A stretch of DNA of 64,000 bases from Cardiocondyla obscurior (Eukaryota > Arthropoda > Insecta > Hymenoptera > Formicidae), in contig NC_091885.1 in NCBI RefSeq assembly GCF_019399895.1, forward strand, positions 1,586,501 to 1,650,500, given 5' to 3'. The notes under the pieces were generated by a model that saw only the letters and a list, made by a program, of their open reading frames with translations, had not been told where the DNA came from and made no database searches. This document shows positions 1 through 10,100 of the stretch, piece after piece (position 1 is the stretch's first letter; every line of letters begins with the position of its first letter). The position numbers and the translations under genes were made by a program.

Positions 1-3000
1 ACGCACATCGTTAAAATAAAAACGTACCATTCACTATACACGGCATGTTCTTCAAGTAATTATTAACATAGAAAGAAAGATGGATCGAAAAACAATAACT
101 TTCTTTAGCCGTTACAAAATAAAGAAAGAGAGAGATGAAAATTTCCGCTCACGAGAAACAAAAAAAAAAAATTGCCATACTGCCAAATTGACAATTATTA
201 ACGCTGTACTCACTATGAACAGTAGGGATCTTCTCATTATAATAATGTTAGATAAATTATAAGAAATTGTTTTAAGGATAGATTAAGCAACGCCATTAGG
301 GAAGTGAGAATGAAAGAAGAACCTGAGTGAAAGAAGGATGAAAGGAAACGGTGCCTATCCAATGCAAGGTGCGCAAATAAACTTGTGCACGTTCTATAAA
401 GAAGAAAAAAACTAATTTAAATAGAAGCACTGTATGTTGAATTCGTGTACTGTTCTCCCGAGCCCTCGGAACCCTTATGTACAAAGTTCCAATGTAGCTT
501 CTACCTCGAATGTTTCTACTCACCATTCAAATATATTGAAATAGGTAGCCATAAATTCAATTCCATTTGCATCGGTTCAATGTCTTTTGGTTTACAAGTA
601 CTTTAGACTAAAATTTACTCTGAGTATTTATATTATATGTTAAATCATCGACGTATGTAATATATATACCTTTTCGGTTTCTAAATGCCAAATCAATGCC
701 AAAAATGCCCGATAAAGAACATCGTTATATATAATATATTTGTTACGGTAAAAATATTTAACCTAATAATTTTATAAAACTTCTATGAATTATGTGGAAT
801 CACTAATTGTATCGATGAATTAATAATATATTCAAATGCATTTCTCTACGATCAGCGATGGTGAACAAAAATACATTGTATTGATTAATATAAATAGTGA
901 ATTTACTGAATCATAGATAATTTTATAAATATATCAATTAATTATTTCTATCGTGACATTAACCATTTTGTATAGTAATAACGACTTCGGATACAAGTAT
1001 TGCAATTTAAAGTTGCATGCTCTCCAGTTTACGAGGACAATAATTGTACGCTCGATTATACATCTTTCTCGAAATCTACACGATACTATTCGGTATAGTG
1101 AATACCTTCTAGCTAACATTTTAGAAAGTATCATTAAAAAAAGTGTACATGTACAATAACGATCGTAACGTCATCTAATAATAAATAAAGTAACGTATCA
1201 ATCGTAAATCTTCTCGGTTTTTGGCATTTTTTTGGCTGTGTACTTTATATTTGTTTTAAAATGTAGAAACATATTTTTAATATTTTCAAACTACACGAAA
1301 GCAATTATGCATTCCACAATTTTATACGCTTTTGCTCGAATACTCCTTATCCAATTAATTAATTACAGTGGTTCGAGGGTCAGGAACTGTGACTAAATGT
1401 ACATAAAAGCACCGTTTGTCATTAGTAATATTATATAAATATATACATATATATATATATATATAAAATGATAAGTAATATATATATAGATATATATATA
1501 TAAATATCATAAGAGAAGCGAGTGTGCATAAGGACAGATGTTTAAAAAAGATATAGGTATTTTCCAAACTACTGCGTTAAGTTTTAACAGAAAAAAAGTG
1601 TAATCTACTTAGTATGTTGTACCTATTCGTAATATTTAATTCTGTCCATACTTATTAATTACCATTTTTTATATTTAAAAAATACTTCTTAGGTTTAGTT
1701 TTTTTTTAATTATATTTATCACATTGTTTTAATGAATGTACTTTTATACAATGGCTTTCGAGCGAAGTATTTTTTTATAAATTAAATTCTACATAAAAAG
1801 CTCATTTGTTTTAAAATCACAATATTGTTTTGTTACCAAACTGAGGGCCATTTTACATACAAATCACCATTATATATTCATCGTGCTTGAAAAGTACTTA
1901 ATTAATTTTATTAATATTAAAGTATAATATGTAGCTATATAATTACATCAAATTTTTCACTGCCGACTAAACTGTTTCAACCATGGAATTTTTCACTAAT
2001 TTATAGTGTAATGGTAACATTATTCTATATTTGTTATGTAGCAATACTTATGATAATACTATATAATGATATTACTAATTATAAAAATAATTCTACGATT
2101 TGCCTTACGTCTCAAAGTTTATAATAGTAACACACAAGTTTAAAGTAACCTATATTAAATTATTATTATGTTAAATATTTCTGACAATGGCAGCAAATTT
2201 ATTAGAAACTTATTTTGGCCTTCAGAATGTAACCATAAACAGCTATTTACTCCAGTATCTGTAATATGCAGTATCTAATTTAAAAGAAAATATGCATTTA
2301 TACAATAATAGTTTTATAGAATTACGTTTTTTATAATTTCAATTATATATTAATTTTTAATAATATTTTTTATGCAACATGCTCTTCTAAATGTTTTCAA
2401 ATAAATTAAGTTGCAAATGTCTTCTGCAGGAAAAATATTCTCTAATTTTTTTGTGGATAATTTCAAAGACTGTAATCAGTTTAAAGACTTACGCTCTTAA
2501 AAATATTATTAATAAAATATTATACATGGTGTATGACTGGATAACGTTTATTAGCTCTCTCACAATATATGACTGAAAATGCTGAACTTTAAACAATATG
2601 TTTTAGAACATTAAGATTTAGGAATGAATGATATTTGTGCAATTATAAGTTGTTTGTTGAAAAGTTTCATCTGTAAATAACACTAACTTATTTCCATTAT
2701 TTTGATCGATATCGTACAATTAATCATTCAAAGTTCACAATGCTGAATTATTTTAATTGCTTTGGTGATGGTAGTTTTCTCGTTATCAAGCATTTCTCAA
2801 GAAGGAAAAAATCAGTAGCTCATAAACTTTAAAAGTCAAACGCCCTGTACGCATACACACACGTACACACATACATACCTATACATACACCCTGTGGTTT
2901 TTATTATAATGTTCTTAAAAAGAGGAAAAGACTTTTGCTAAAATAACTTTCAAATCATTATTATAAGTATTCATCTGTAACGATTATTGAACGTTTCATC

Positions 3001-4058
3001 CCATTAAACATTCTCCTTACATTAGTCTACTGAAGTGTATTAAGTTTTAATAGGTTAACTTGGCAAAACTTTCATGAGGAACTTATAAATTTCAAAATTC
3101 TAATGTAATTATTAACACATGTACTTTGCCAACCTTCTTAATGGCTTCACGTTTAAAGTCCCAAGCTAAAATACGTTACGAAAAAAAAAACAAAAAAAAA
3201 AAATAAAACGAAATTGAATTATTGTATAAATATACTACTAGTTATAAGTTGATATCGTTAATCTATACTCACTAAAATTTACTGCTACAAGGAAGTCCAC
3301 AAAATATTCGTACATTTATATTATAACGTAATAATTATAATATTACACTAAGTTTTTTGTATCATTCCGAAACTTTCGTGTATGTTGTATTTTAGTATTG
3401 TAACCCTTATTAGTCTTTATAATTTTTTAATGATCTAAAATGTATAGGAAAACGATATGTGGTTTGTTGTATTCTTCTTCTTGAAAATGTACACAACTCG
3501 CGCGAGTCTTCGGAGCAGTTTTGATAATATTATAAAATACAATCGGCTACTATTTACATATAGCTCCGTGCAATATAGCGAGTTTGTTATTGTGTATAAG
3601 ATCGCCTCAAATTCATCTGTAGATGAATCAGTAAAGTGACGCGGATCCGAAGAAGAATATGAATTTAAATGCAAAGAATAAGTCAAATACTAAATATCGT
3701 TGAAAGAATGGGAAATTATTTTGTGATACTTTCTTGCCAGAAAGAATACAACAGGCTGAGGTAAAAAAAAAAAATAAAAAATAAAAAAAACATGATAAAT
3801 GCAATGTTACTAATTAACAACTATACAAAATAAATATTGTGTAATAGGAAGAGTCTGTTGACAAGGAAAAATACCGTGTACATTATGTATTGCCTTGTGG
3901 CATTAATAAACTAGTACTAACACAAATGTTTCCTTCCATTTAATATAAATATTCGTTTGAGTTCTTTTTCGTTGAAAGATGTACGTACAACTTTTGTGCT
4001 GGAAGATGGATAAAAAATCATTCTTAATATTCATATAAAATGTGCAGATTGATAACGA
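1..4058. other. AT-rich intergenic region downstream of TVP23
   Basis: No open frame longer than about 83 codons occurs here and none resembles a known protein. The stretch is AT-rich, with an (AT)n microsatellite at about 1434-1503, short A runs near 3181-3202 and 3762-3790, and a CA/TA-rich stretch at 2853-2890. I see no RNA gene or mobile element. Confidence 0.7.
1434..1503. repeat. (AT)n microsatellite
   Basis: Two TA-dinucleotide runs separated by a short AAAATGATAAGTAA interruption. Confidence 0.85.
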
Positions 4059-4148
4059 TTTATTTTATAATACTTAAATGATACTCATACCGACATGATA
4101 TTATATACAAACATTTTCAAATATTAAATTATCATATGAATATTTATT
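4059..4148 (-). terminator. Candidate polyadenylation signals for TVP23
   Basis: AATAAA hexamers read on the minus strand at 4148-4143 (52 nt after the stop codon) and 4064-4059. Either could serve as the poly(A) signal. The region is very AT-rich, so chance hexamers are expected and the site actually used is not known. Confidence 0.4.
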
Positions 4149-4199
4149 TTAAATGATATACGCACATATACATATATTAATCTTTTGAAATTTTTTAAT

Positions 4200-4265
4200 T
4201 TATATTACATTAGTTGGTTGATTAGAATTATTCGTTGGAGGACTCCTGCTCATCATCGTGGTAAC
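4200..4265 (-). CDS. TVP23B: TVP23 coding exon 5 (C-terminal tail and stop)
   Basis: Too short to be obvious alone. After the acceptor TTACAG it reads VTTMMSRSPPTNNSNQPTNVI and then TAA at 4202-4200. Phase 0 matches exon 4, and the polar Asn/Ser/Pro tail is a plausible cytosolic end. The tail sequence is poorly conserved, so this exon rests on splice signals and frame rather than homology. Confidence 0.8.
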   Translation of the reverse strand, partial: VTTMMSRSPPTNNSNQPTNVI

Positions 4266-6002
4266 CTGTAATAAAGTGAATTAAATAAGAAAAATATTTA
4301 GCAGGCACGCGAAGAAAAGGATATTATTTCGCGTTCTAAGATTATATACATTTTGTAACACTCGTTTCCTGATGAAATCACTTGTGGCCGCTGAAATGGT
4401 TTGATCATTTCCCATTTTACATTTAACATAACCGTACAGATTGGCACCATTTAAAACTATGGCAATGCAAACGAGTAAAAGCCACTTGAATTTGAAACCA
4501 AATAATGCTACAATGAATAGCATCGACCAAAAAAGTGGACATAAGATTAGGGCCAACCAAAATATTCGTGCCTCTGTTGCATTAATGCGGTTCTGTTGTG
4601 CACCCTGAAACACAGGGCACATAGCAGACATTGGATTTACACATATGAAAAACATATTTCAGTAATTTATGCCAACTAAACACACATATATATATATATT
4701 ATATAAACTACAATAAATGGCAAACTGAACTGAAAACTTATCTATTTAAAATGAATTATACTGCATAATGCAATAATGAATATAAATAGTTTTAGAAAGT
4801 GCCAAGGGCATAAAAATATAACAGCTGGTAAACCTTGAACTACTCAATCCAATTAAATCAGTGTTTGTTGAAACGTGACAAGTAAAAAATATACTTGATA
4901 ATTGAAAGCTAAGTCTCAATATGATCTATGTAAGTGGAACTTATGCGATATGAAATTGGATAACATGACATAGGCTTTATATTTCGTTTAGATGCAGAAT
5001 GAAATTATGTTCCAGTCGATACCAAGAAATATAAAAAAAGAGGCACTTTCTTATTCATCAGACTATTGTCATTGTATAAAGACATAAACCGAAATGTACA
5101 TGAATATGTATACAGTAAGCGAACCTTTCTAGATTCAAAAATCCAATGACTTTTGCCATCGTCATCCACATAATTCCACCATCTAAGGCCGACCATTAAT
5201 CTTCCCGTAATATTTTTTACAGTCCAAAAATCCACCGACAAAAGTAGTACCACTGTTACAAAGCTCGCTATAAAACTATTCGAAAACAAACCGCAAACCA
5301 AATAAACTATTATAGCCGCTATCCTGAAGGCCAAGTGAAACAGTGTAACGTACGGGTGTCTAGAATTATACAAGACAATATTTTATCTTAAAAGTACGAT
5401 TCATTTGCATGTAAACGACATATCTTTGTTATTATTACTTAAGCTTGTTAGCATTTTGGGCGGCTTCCTCTTCTTCACCGAATGCAATCGTGTCGTCATC
5501 CATCAGTAAAGGTACCTATAAACGAGATCGCGAACTATTTGATAAGGAGTATCGAGCAAATACGTTTATTTCCATGCATTTATTGTATATTCGCATCTTT
5601 ATGACGTGGATGAATTAACTCAAAGTGTAACTTGCATTTCTCGAAAAGTAATCAAAACAAAAATCAAAGAAAAAGGTGAATGAAAACAAGAACAAGACAC
5701 AAAGGCGAATCCCGAGGAACACCTACATTCGCTTCCGCAAAGGGCGTGATTGCCGAGGTACAAACCCTTCGTCGGTGCACGCTACGAATACGTACGGTAT
5801 AATGCGCAAGCGAATGTCGGAGTGGCGACCTTCCTATCGCCAACTAGAATTATTTTCCTCTCCGTAACGAAACAACACTTATATTCCGTTTAACAATACT
5901 TCGTGGTTAGGCGCTACGACTAAAAAAAAACCATGTGGCGTCAGTACGTAGTCGATCGCGCGGAAAGTCGCGACGTTGGGCACTTACCGTGGCGGACGCC
6001 AT
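4200..6002 (-). CDS. TVP23B: TVP23/FAM18 family Golgi membrane protein (whole gene, 5 exons)
   Basis: Joining 6002-5988, 5515-5439, 5359-5125, 4604-4350 and 4265-4200 gives a 215-aa protein, close to the ~205 aa I recall for vertebrate TVP23B. All four introns (472, 79, 520 and 84 bp) are GT-AG with matching phases. Family hallmarks are visible: HPYVTLFHL at 32-40, a hydrophobic span at about 44-56, another at 60-73 leading into DFWTVKN, the hallmark GLRWWNYVDDDGKSHWIFES at 88-107, a span at about 123-144, and WLLLV...GANLYGY at 150-168. The N-terminus is acidic (DDD, EEEE) and the tail is polar (SPPTNNSNQPTN). The family is known as integral membrane proteins of the late Golgi/TGN, implicated in vesicle traffic; the exact activity is unknown. 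The start is supported by an in-frame TAA at 6018-6020. The gene is divergent from ZIP11. The family call is firm; the choice between TVP23A, B and C names is arbitrary for an insect. Confidence 0.95.
4350..4604 (-). CDS. TVP23B: TVP23 coding exon 4 (last two membrane spans)
   Basis: Encodes residues 110-194 in phase 0. The acceptor is TTTCAG/GGTGC and the donor is AAAAT/GTATA. It contains EARIFWL (120-126), a hydrophobic span at 123-144, a second span at about 150-160, and the conserved NGANLYGYVKCK (161-172). Confidence 0.95.
5125..5359 (-). CDS. TVP23B: TVP23 coding exon 3 (first two membrane spans)
   Basis: Encodes the end of Lys31 through Lys109. The acceptor is TTCTAG/ACACC and the donor is AAAG/GTTCG. 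The exon carries two hydrophobic spans (about 44-56 and 60-73) and the signature DFWTVKNITGRLMVGLRWWN, one of the most conserved stretches of the family. Confidence 0.95.
5439..5515 (-). CDS. TVP23B: TVP23 coding exon 2 (acidic N-terminal segment)
   Basis: Encodes residues 6-30 plus two bases of Lys31 (VPLLMDDDTIAFGEEEE...NKL). The acceptor is TATAG/GTACC and the donor is AA/GTAAT. The 79-bp intron that follows is short and typical of insects. The acidic cytosolic leader matches the position of the acidic leader in animal TVP23 proteins. Confidence 0.9.
5988..6002 (-). CDS. TVP23B: TVP23 coding exon 1 (MASAT)
   Basis: This five-codon exon encodes residues 1-5 and ends ACG before the donor GTAAGTG. 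It joins in phase 0 to the acceptor at 5517-5516, giving MASATVPLLMDDD. An in-frame TAA lies 15 nt upstream of the ATG. If the exon is missed, the next Met (codon 10, at 5503-5501) would be wrongly taken as the start. Confidence 0.85.
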
Positions 6003-6338
6003 GTTCGCACGTTGACGTTAATGTCCTCCGGTGCGTCGTCTGCTACGGTCCGCAAGGTGGTGACACTGGTGGCAGTTCTGGGCGTTCTGGCAATTCTTCG
6101 CGCGAATGACCACCGGGTCTCAAAACGCGTCGCGACAACACTCACGTTCCGGCGTTTCACTGTCGGATATTTACGATCAAGGTGAATGCCTTGACATCGT
6201 TAAGTAATCGCGACGCGGACAGAACCTTGGACCATACCGCCGGCGAGGACCAAAATTGCGAGACGACCGGTGTGAAAACCACGTGCGACGAAGGCTAGCT
6301 CGATCGTGCGAAGTCACCAGACATGGCCGACGGCGCCT

Positions 6339-6401
6339 ATTGGCCGAGCACGAGAGACGGCACGCTGATTGGCCGAGCACGAAAGACGGCGCGCTGATTG
6401 G
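6339..6401. promoter_or_regulatory. 29-bp tandem array with three ATTGG (inverted CCAAT) boxes
   Basis: ATTGG occurs at 6339-6343, 6368-6372 and 6397-6401, exactly 29 bp apart. The first two units match almost base for base (ATTGGCCGAGCACGA, then an ACGGCRCGCTG end). The third keeps only ATTGGCTCGG. CCAAT boxes are bound by NF-Y in animals, often as multiple sites at CpG-rich or bidirectional promoters. Use by these two genes is inferred. Confidence 0.7.
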
Positions 6402-6995
6402 CTCGGTGCATGCGCCATTTTGTTCACCATCATACCACTGACCACTGACTGTAAAAAAGAAGTTTAAATCTAATTTGATTCTAACTCTCATGGAACGAGT
6501 AGAGCACGCAGTGGTGTGAGTACGATAATTAGGCGACGCGGTGCAGCAGATTACGCTCGTGTGCACGGTGTTACGTATGTGCGGCCCACGCGCTATGATA
6601 TTCGGAAGTCGTGATTGACGCACGTGGTCAGCGCGATGGTGAAACGAGGTGGCGCATATCGTGGTACAGTACAGCGGTACATACACGCGCATCGCGTAAC
6701 GGTGGTGGTAGACCAGAAGCGACACGGGTGACGGTGACGCGTGTGGTAGTGCAGATCGTGTTGTCGGTGGTGCGCGCGGTGGTTAAGATAAGCAGTGCGG
6801 GGGACTGGGTGTACGCAGCGACCGGAGATCTCGCGCCGTACGGCTCTCACGACCGCGGTTGTAAACTCGCTCGCTCGCCCGCCCGCTCGCTCGCTCCCGC
6901 ATCTCGCGTTCCGTGCATTCCGTGCGGACGCGCAGCACACAGACGCCAGTTCGTCGCGGGACACGGTCGACCGATCTTAGGTCTGCTCTCGCCTG

Positions 6996-7001
6996 ATGTG
7001 A
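6996..7001 (+). promoter_or_regulatory. AUG-stop minimal upstream ORF in ZIP11 5' leader
   Basis: ATG is followed immediately by TGA, 22 nt before the ZIP11 start codon. If the ZIP11 mRNA begins upstream of this point, scanning ribosomes would meet a start-stop element. Its effect depends on initiation context (CCTG ATG T, weak) and on the real transcription start. Confidence 0.45.
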
Positions 7002-7023
7002 CACGGAAGCTGCACCCACGACG

Positions 7024-7131
7024 ATGCTCAAGGATTATTCACCGATCACCCAGGCTCTCCTCGGGACCCTGTTCACATGGGCCCTCACCGCGGCCGGCGC
7101 CGCGCTCGTCATTGTCATTCGGGGAAAGCAA
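7024..7131 (+). CDS. SLC39A11: ZIP11 coding exon 1 (TM1)
   Basis: Encodes residues 1-36 (MLKDYSPITQALLGTLFTW...RGKQ), closely paralleling the start of vertebrate ZIP11 (QALLGT, TW, TAAGAALV). The donor is CAA/GTAAGT at 7132, phase 0. Confidence 0.95.
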
Positions 7132-10100
7132 GTAAGTACAAGCAGAATTTCTTTGCGCCGCACCATTGACATTCCTCGCGCTCGAGACGAGACCGTAGGC
7201 GCCGTATCTTAATCTCGCAGGTCAGCGAGAAGTTAACCTTACCGGCGCGTCCACCCGTGCGCGAAACTCGGCTCTTTCCAAGCGAGAAAGTTGACATAAA
7301 TTGGTACAGCTGCTGCACGGCTTACACCGCGCCGTAAAGACTCGCGTCTATTCTCTGCACTTTCTACACCTTTCGATTTGCTTCTTTTCTCTATACGTGA
7401 TACTTGTTTCGAGAACAGAAAATACTCGCAACGTAAAAGTAAAAATGTAACATACGTTTTTCCTTGACTCATTTTTTTTATTTCTGCGATGTTTTAATTT
7501 TTTTTTTTTTTTTTTCCTTAAAATATAGTCTATTGAAAACCCGAGATTGATAGTATTCTTTGCTTATTAATACACAGGTGTACAAAGTATTTAAACCTAT
7601 ATCAATATTGCTACAGTAGACCCACGCTATTGACTTTTTTTTTTCTTCTATTTACGTAAAACTTTTCTTTACAAAAATAATTGATGGCATTTAAAAGTGA
7701 CATTTCAACGTTGGCGCGAATCGATATTTCTTGACGCACGTTATCAAACTTCAATCGGGCCGTCGACGGGCATTTTTAATTAGAGACCTTTCGCGACGGA
7801 CACAAGGCTTCGATTATTAATTTTACGTAAGCAGGACTTTTCCAACGCGGTCTTTCACAGTAAATTTAAATTTAGAATTGTCACTTCAATCGCCGCCACT
7901 ATCGACGGCGCGCGACGATTGGCGCGTAATCCGCCGCTTCCTTTACGCGATTCAATTCGTGCGCAAACATGGCTGACTTATAGCCGGAGAGAGTTTAGTT
8001 TGCCACGCATACTTGTCCATCTGCACGCGAATTACGATCGTCCTCGTTTCGTACGGAAAACATCGGACACGAGGAAGAATAAACGCCGCGTTCCGCCTGT
8101 CGGATACAAAGTTACGCGTAACTGGTCGGAAGTCTGAAATCGGAAGCTTAGTCAAAAGCAGGAGGATTTAACCTGGACGACGAACTTTAGGTAACACGAT
8201 TTCTTGTTTCGTCGGGCTAATCATTTTATTACAAGTCACGATCGCAGCCGTGGACTTTTAAAATTATTAACGCTGGAACAGGCCAACTCGTTAAAACGTT
8301 GGATCCGCAAGCTTCTCGTTTTAAATTACAAACTTGTGCTCTGGCTGTTTTAATGTTAATATCCTTGAAGCATCTTTGATATACACGTTTTCTATTTTAT
8401 TTTATTCTTTTATTGAATAAAAAATTAAACGACTGAGTAAAGTATGTTTCGAGATCTCGAATCGTAAATGAACTTGACGTCATTCCTGATCATTAAACAA
8501 ATTTTCTCTGTATTATTATTCTTTAACCTTGCTCGCTTATATTACTACCTTAAAAAACGGATGTGGGCAATAAATATTACCTTTAATTGGTACTTCTGAA
8601 AAATAATGTCTTTATAGTTTACTTCTAACATTTCAAGTTTCCAGTGGCTGCAATTTTGTCATTCGTCGTGCACAATTCGGACAAATAATATTTGTTAATT
8701 GCGCGTAATTATTTATAATTATACGTAAATGTAACAATAAAATGCTTTGTCCGTTTATACAGAACTTAAAATTTTTACGTTGACGTGCCTATTTGGAATA
8801 TTTTACAAAAAATTGTATCCAAGAACCGTTGTGTAATAAGCTCTAGTTTATTCTAATATCGTAGCATATCTTTACATAATAGTTAAAAAAGATAGGAGTT
8901 GCCATTATTACTTATGTTTTTATCGATACATTTTATAGTATTTTTTCTTGTTTTGTAATCTAGATACGATAGTAAAATAGCATAACATTTTCTAATGCGA
9001 CACTGCATATTGATTGTGAAAATTGTAATTTTAATGAACATAACGACTGGTGTCTTACTTTGTATTTAATGGAATATGTTGAACTTTTTAAACTGTTGAA
9101 CTATAATGTAAATGAGATATGATAAGACCGTACGTTTCCATTTTCAAGTAGATATAATAAAATAAATATATAGAGTTGTTAATGCTAAAAAAATCATAAA
9201 ATGACAACAAAGAAAAAGCAATCTTGTTAAAATAACGTGTCAAGTTTTTTGCTTGAAGTTATAAAAATTAATGAGATGCCTTTGTTAGATTTTAACTTTT
9301 AAATTTTATTAAAAAAGTAAAAAAGCATTATCTATGCCAATTTATAGCAAATTATTTCCATTTCAAAGTTCTCTGCATAGAATATTTGTATAATTAATAC
9401 TGAGCTGCTTGTTCTAAAATATTAATTAGATTAGAAACAAAATTACTGTAAGAAAGCAGTCTTACATTATGCTTAGTGATTGTCAAGGTTTGATTAAATT
9501 ATAACAAATTGAGTTAAGGTCGATAAGAGTCTGCAAACGCAGATGTTCGTGCGGTACGCACAGTTACTAAACAACTGTGTTTGCCACCTCGTGTTATTTT
9601 TAATTTATTGTAGTTTTCTTCATGAAAAAATATTTATTTTATTTAGTTATATCAATTAAATATTTTCATATAAAATTATTGAGAACGTACGGCGCAGTTT
9701 AATATTCGCGTGAGATTAGTTTGACCTAGAACTATCAACATTTGACAAAATTCCGGTGTTACATTTATTTTAGAGTTTACCTAGTTGGTATAAATTTGGG
9801 ATTAATCTAAAATATTGGATTTTGACGTTGGTGATCGAATATCTATTCACTGATATTACGAGATAAGACATGAATTACTCATAAAATATTGACAGACATA
9901 TTTTTATATATTCCCTCGCGAGTTTAATACGTGGGTGTTCCAAGTAAATATCTGCCGCACCCCTTGTGTCTCGACGGAAATTAAATCAGATTTGCAGATT
10001 GCTCTGAGCTTGGCAAAATCGTAAAAACAAACATGCACACGTTTCAAAGTGAAATCTAGATTGTAATTGTCAATGTGATATTTTTATTTCAAGGCAACAT

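Larger units (their letters stand above)
6003..7023. promoter_or_regulatory. Shared divergent promoter region of TVP23 and ZIP11
   Basis: A CpG-rich spacer of 1,021 bp separates the two start codons, which point away from each other. It contains a three-copy CCAAT-type array (6339-6401), a GCGCCATTTTG element just after it (about 6412-6422) and a CTCG-rich stretch at about 6865-6900. The 5' UTRs of both genes must lie in it, because both start codons have in-frame stops just upstream (TAA at 6018-6020 on minus, TGA at 6994-6996 on plus). No TATA box stands out. Transcription start sites cannot be fixed from sequence. Confidence 0.7.

Noticed and set aside
5501..5503. Met codon 10 of TVP23 as the start codon
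   Set aside because: The frame stays open upstream to an acceptor at 5516, and an upstream ATG exon with a perfect GTAAGT donor joins in phase.
6177..6725. Minus-strand open frame of 182 codons in the promoter region
   Set aside because: It lies across the CCAAT array upstream of both genes, is Arg/Ser/His-rich and has no homology that I recognise. Absence of stops fits the CpG-rich composition.
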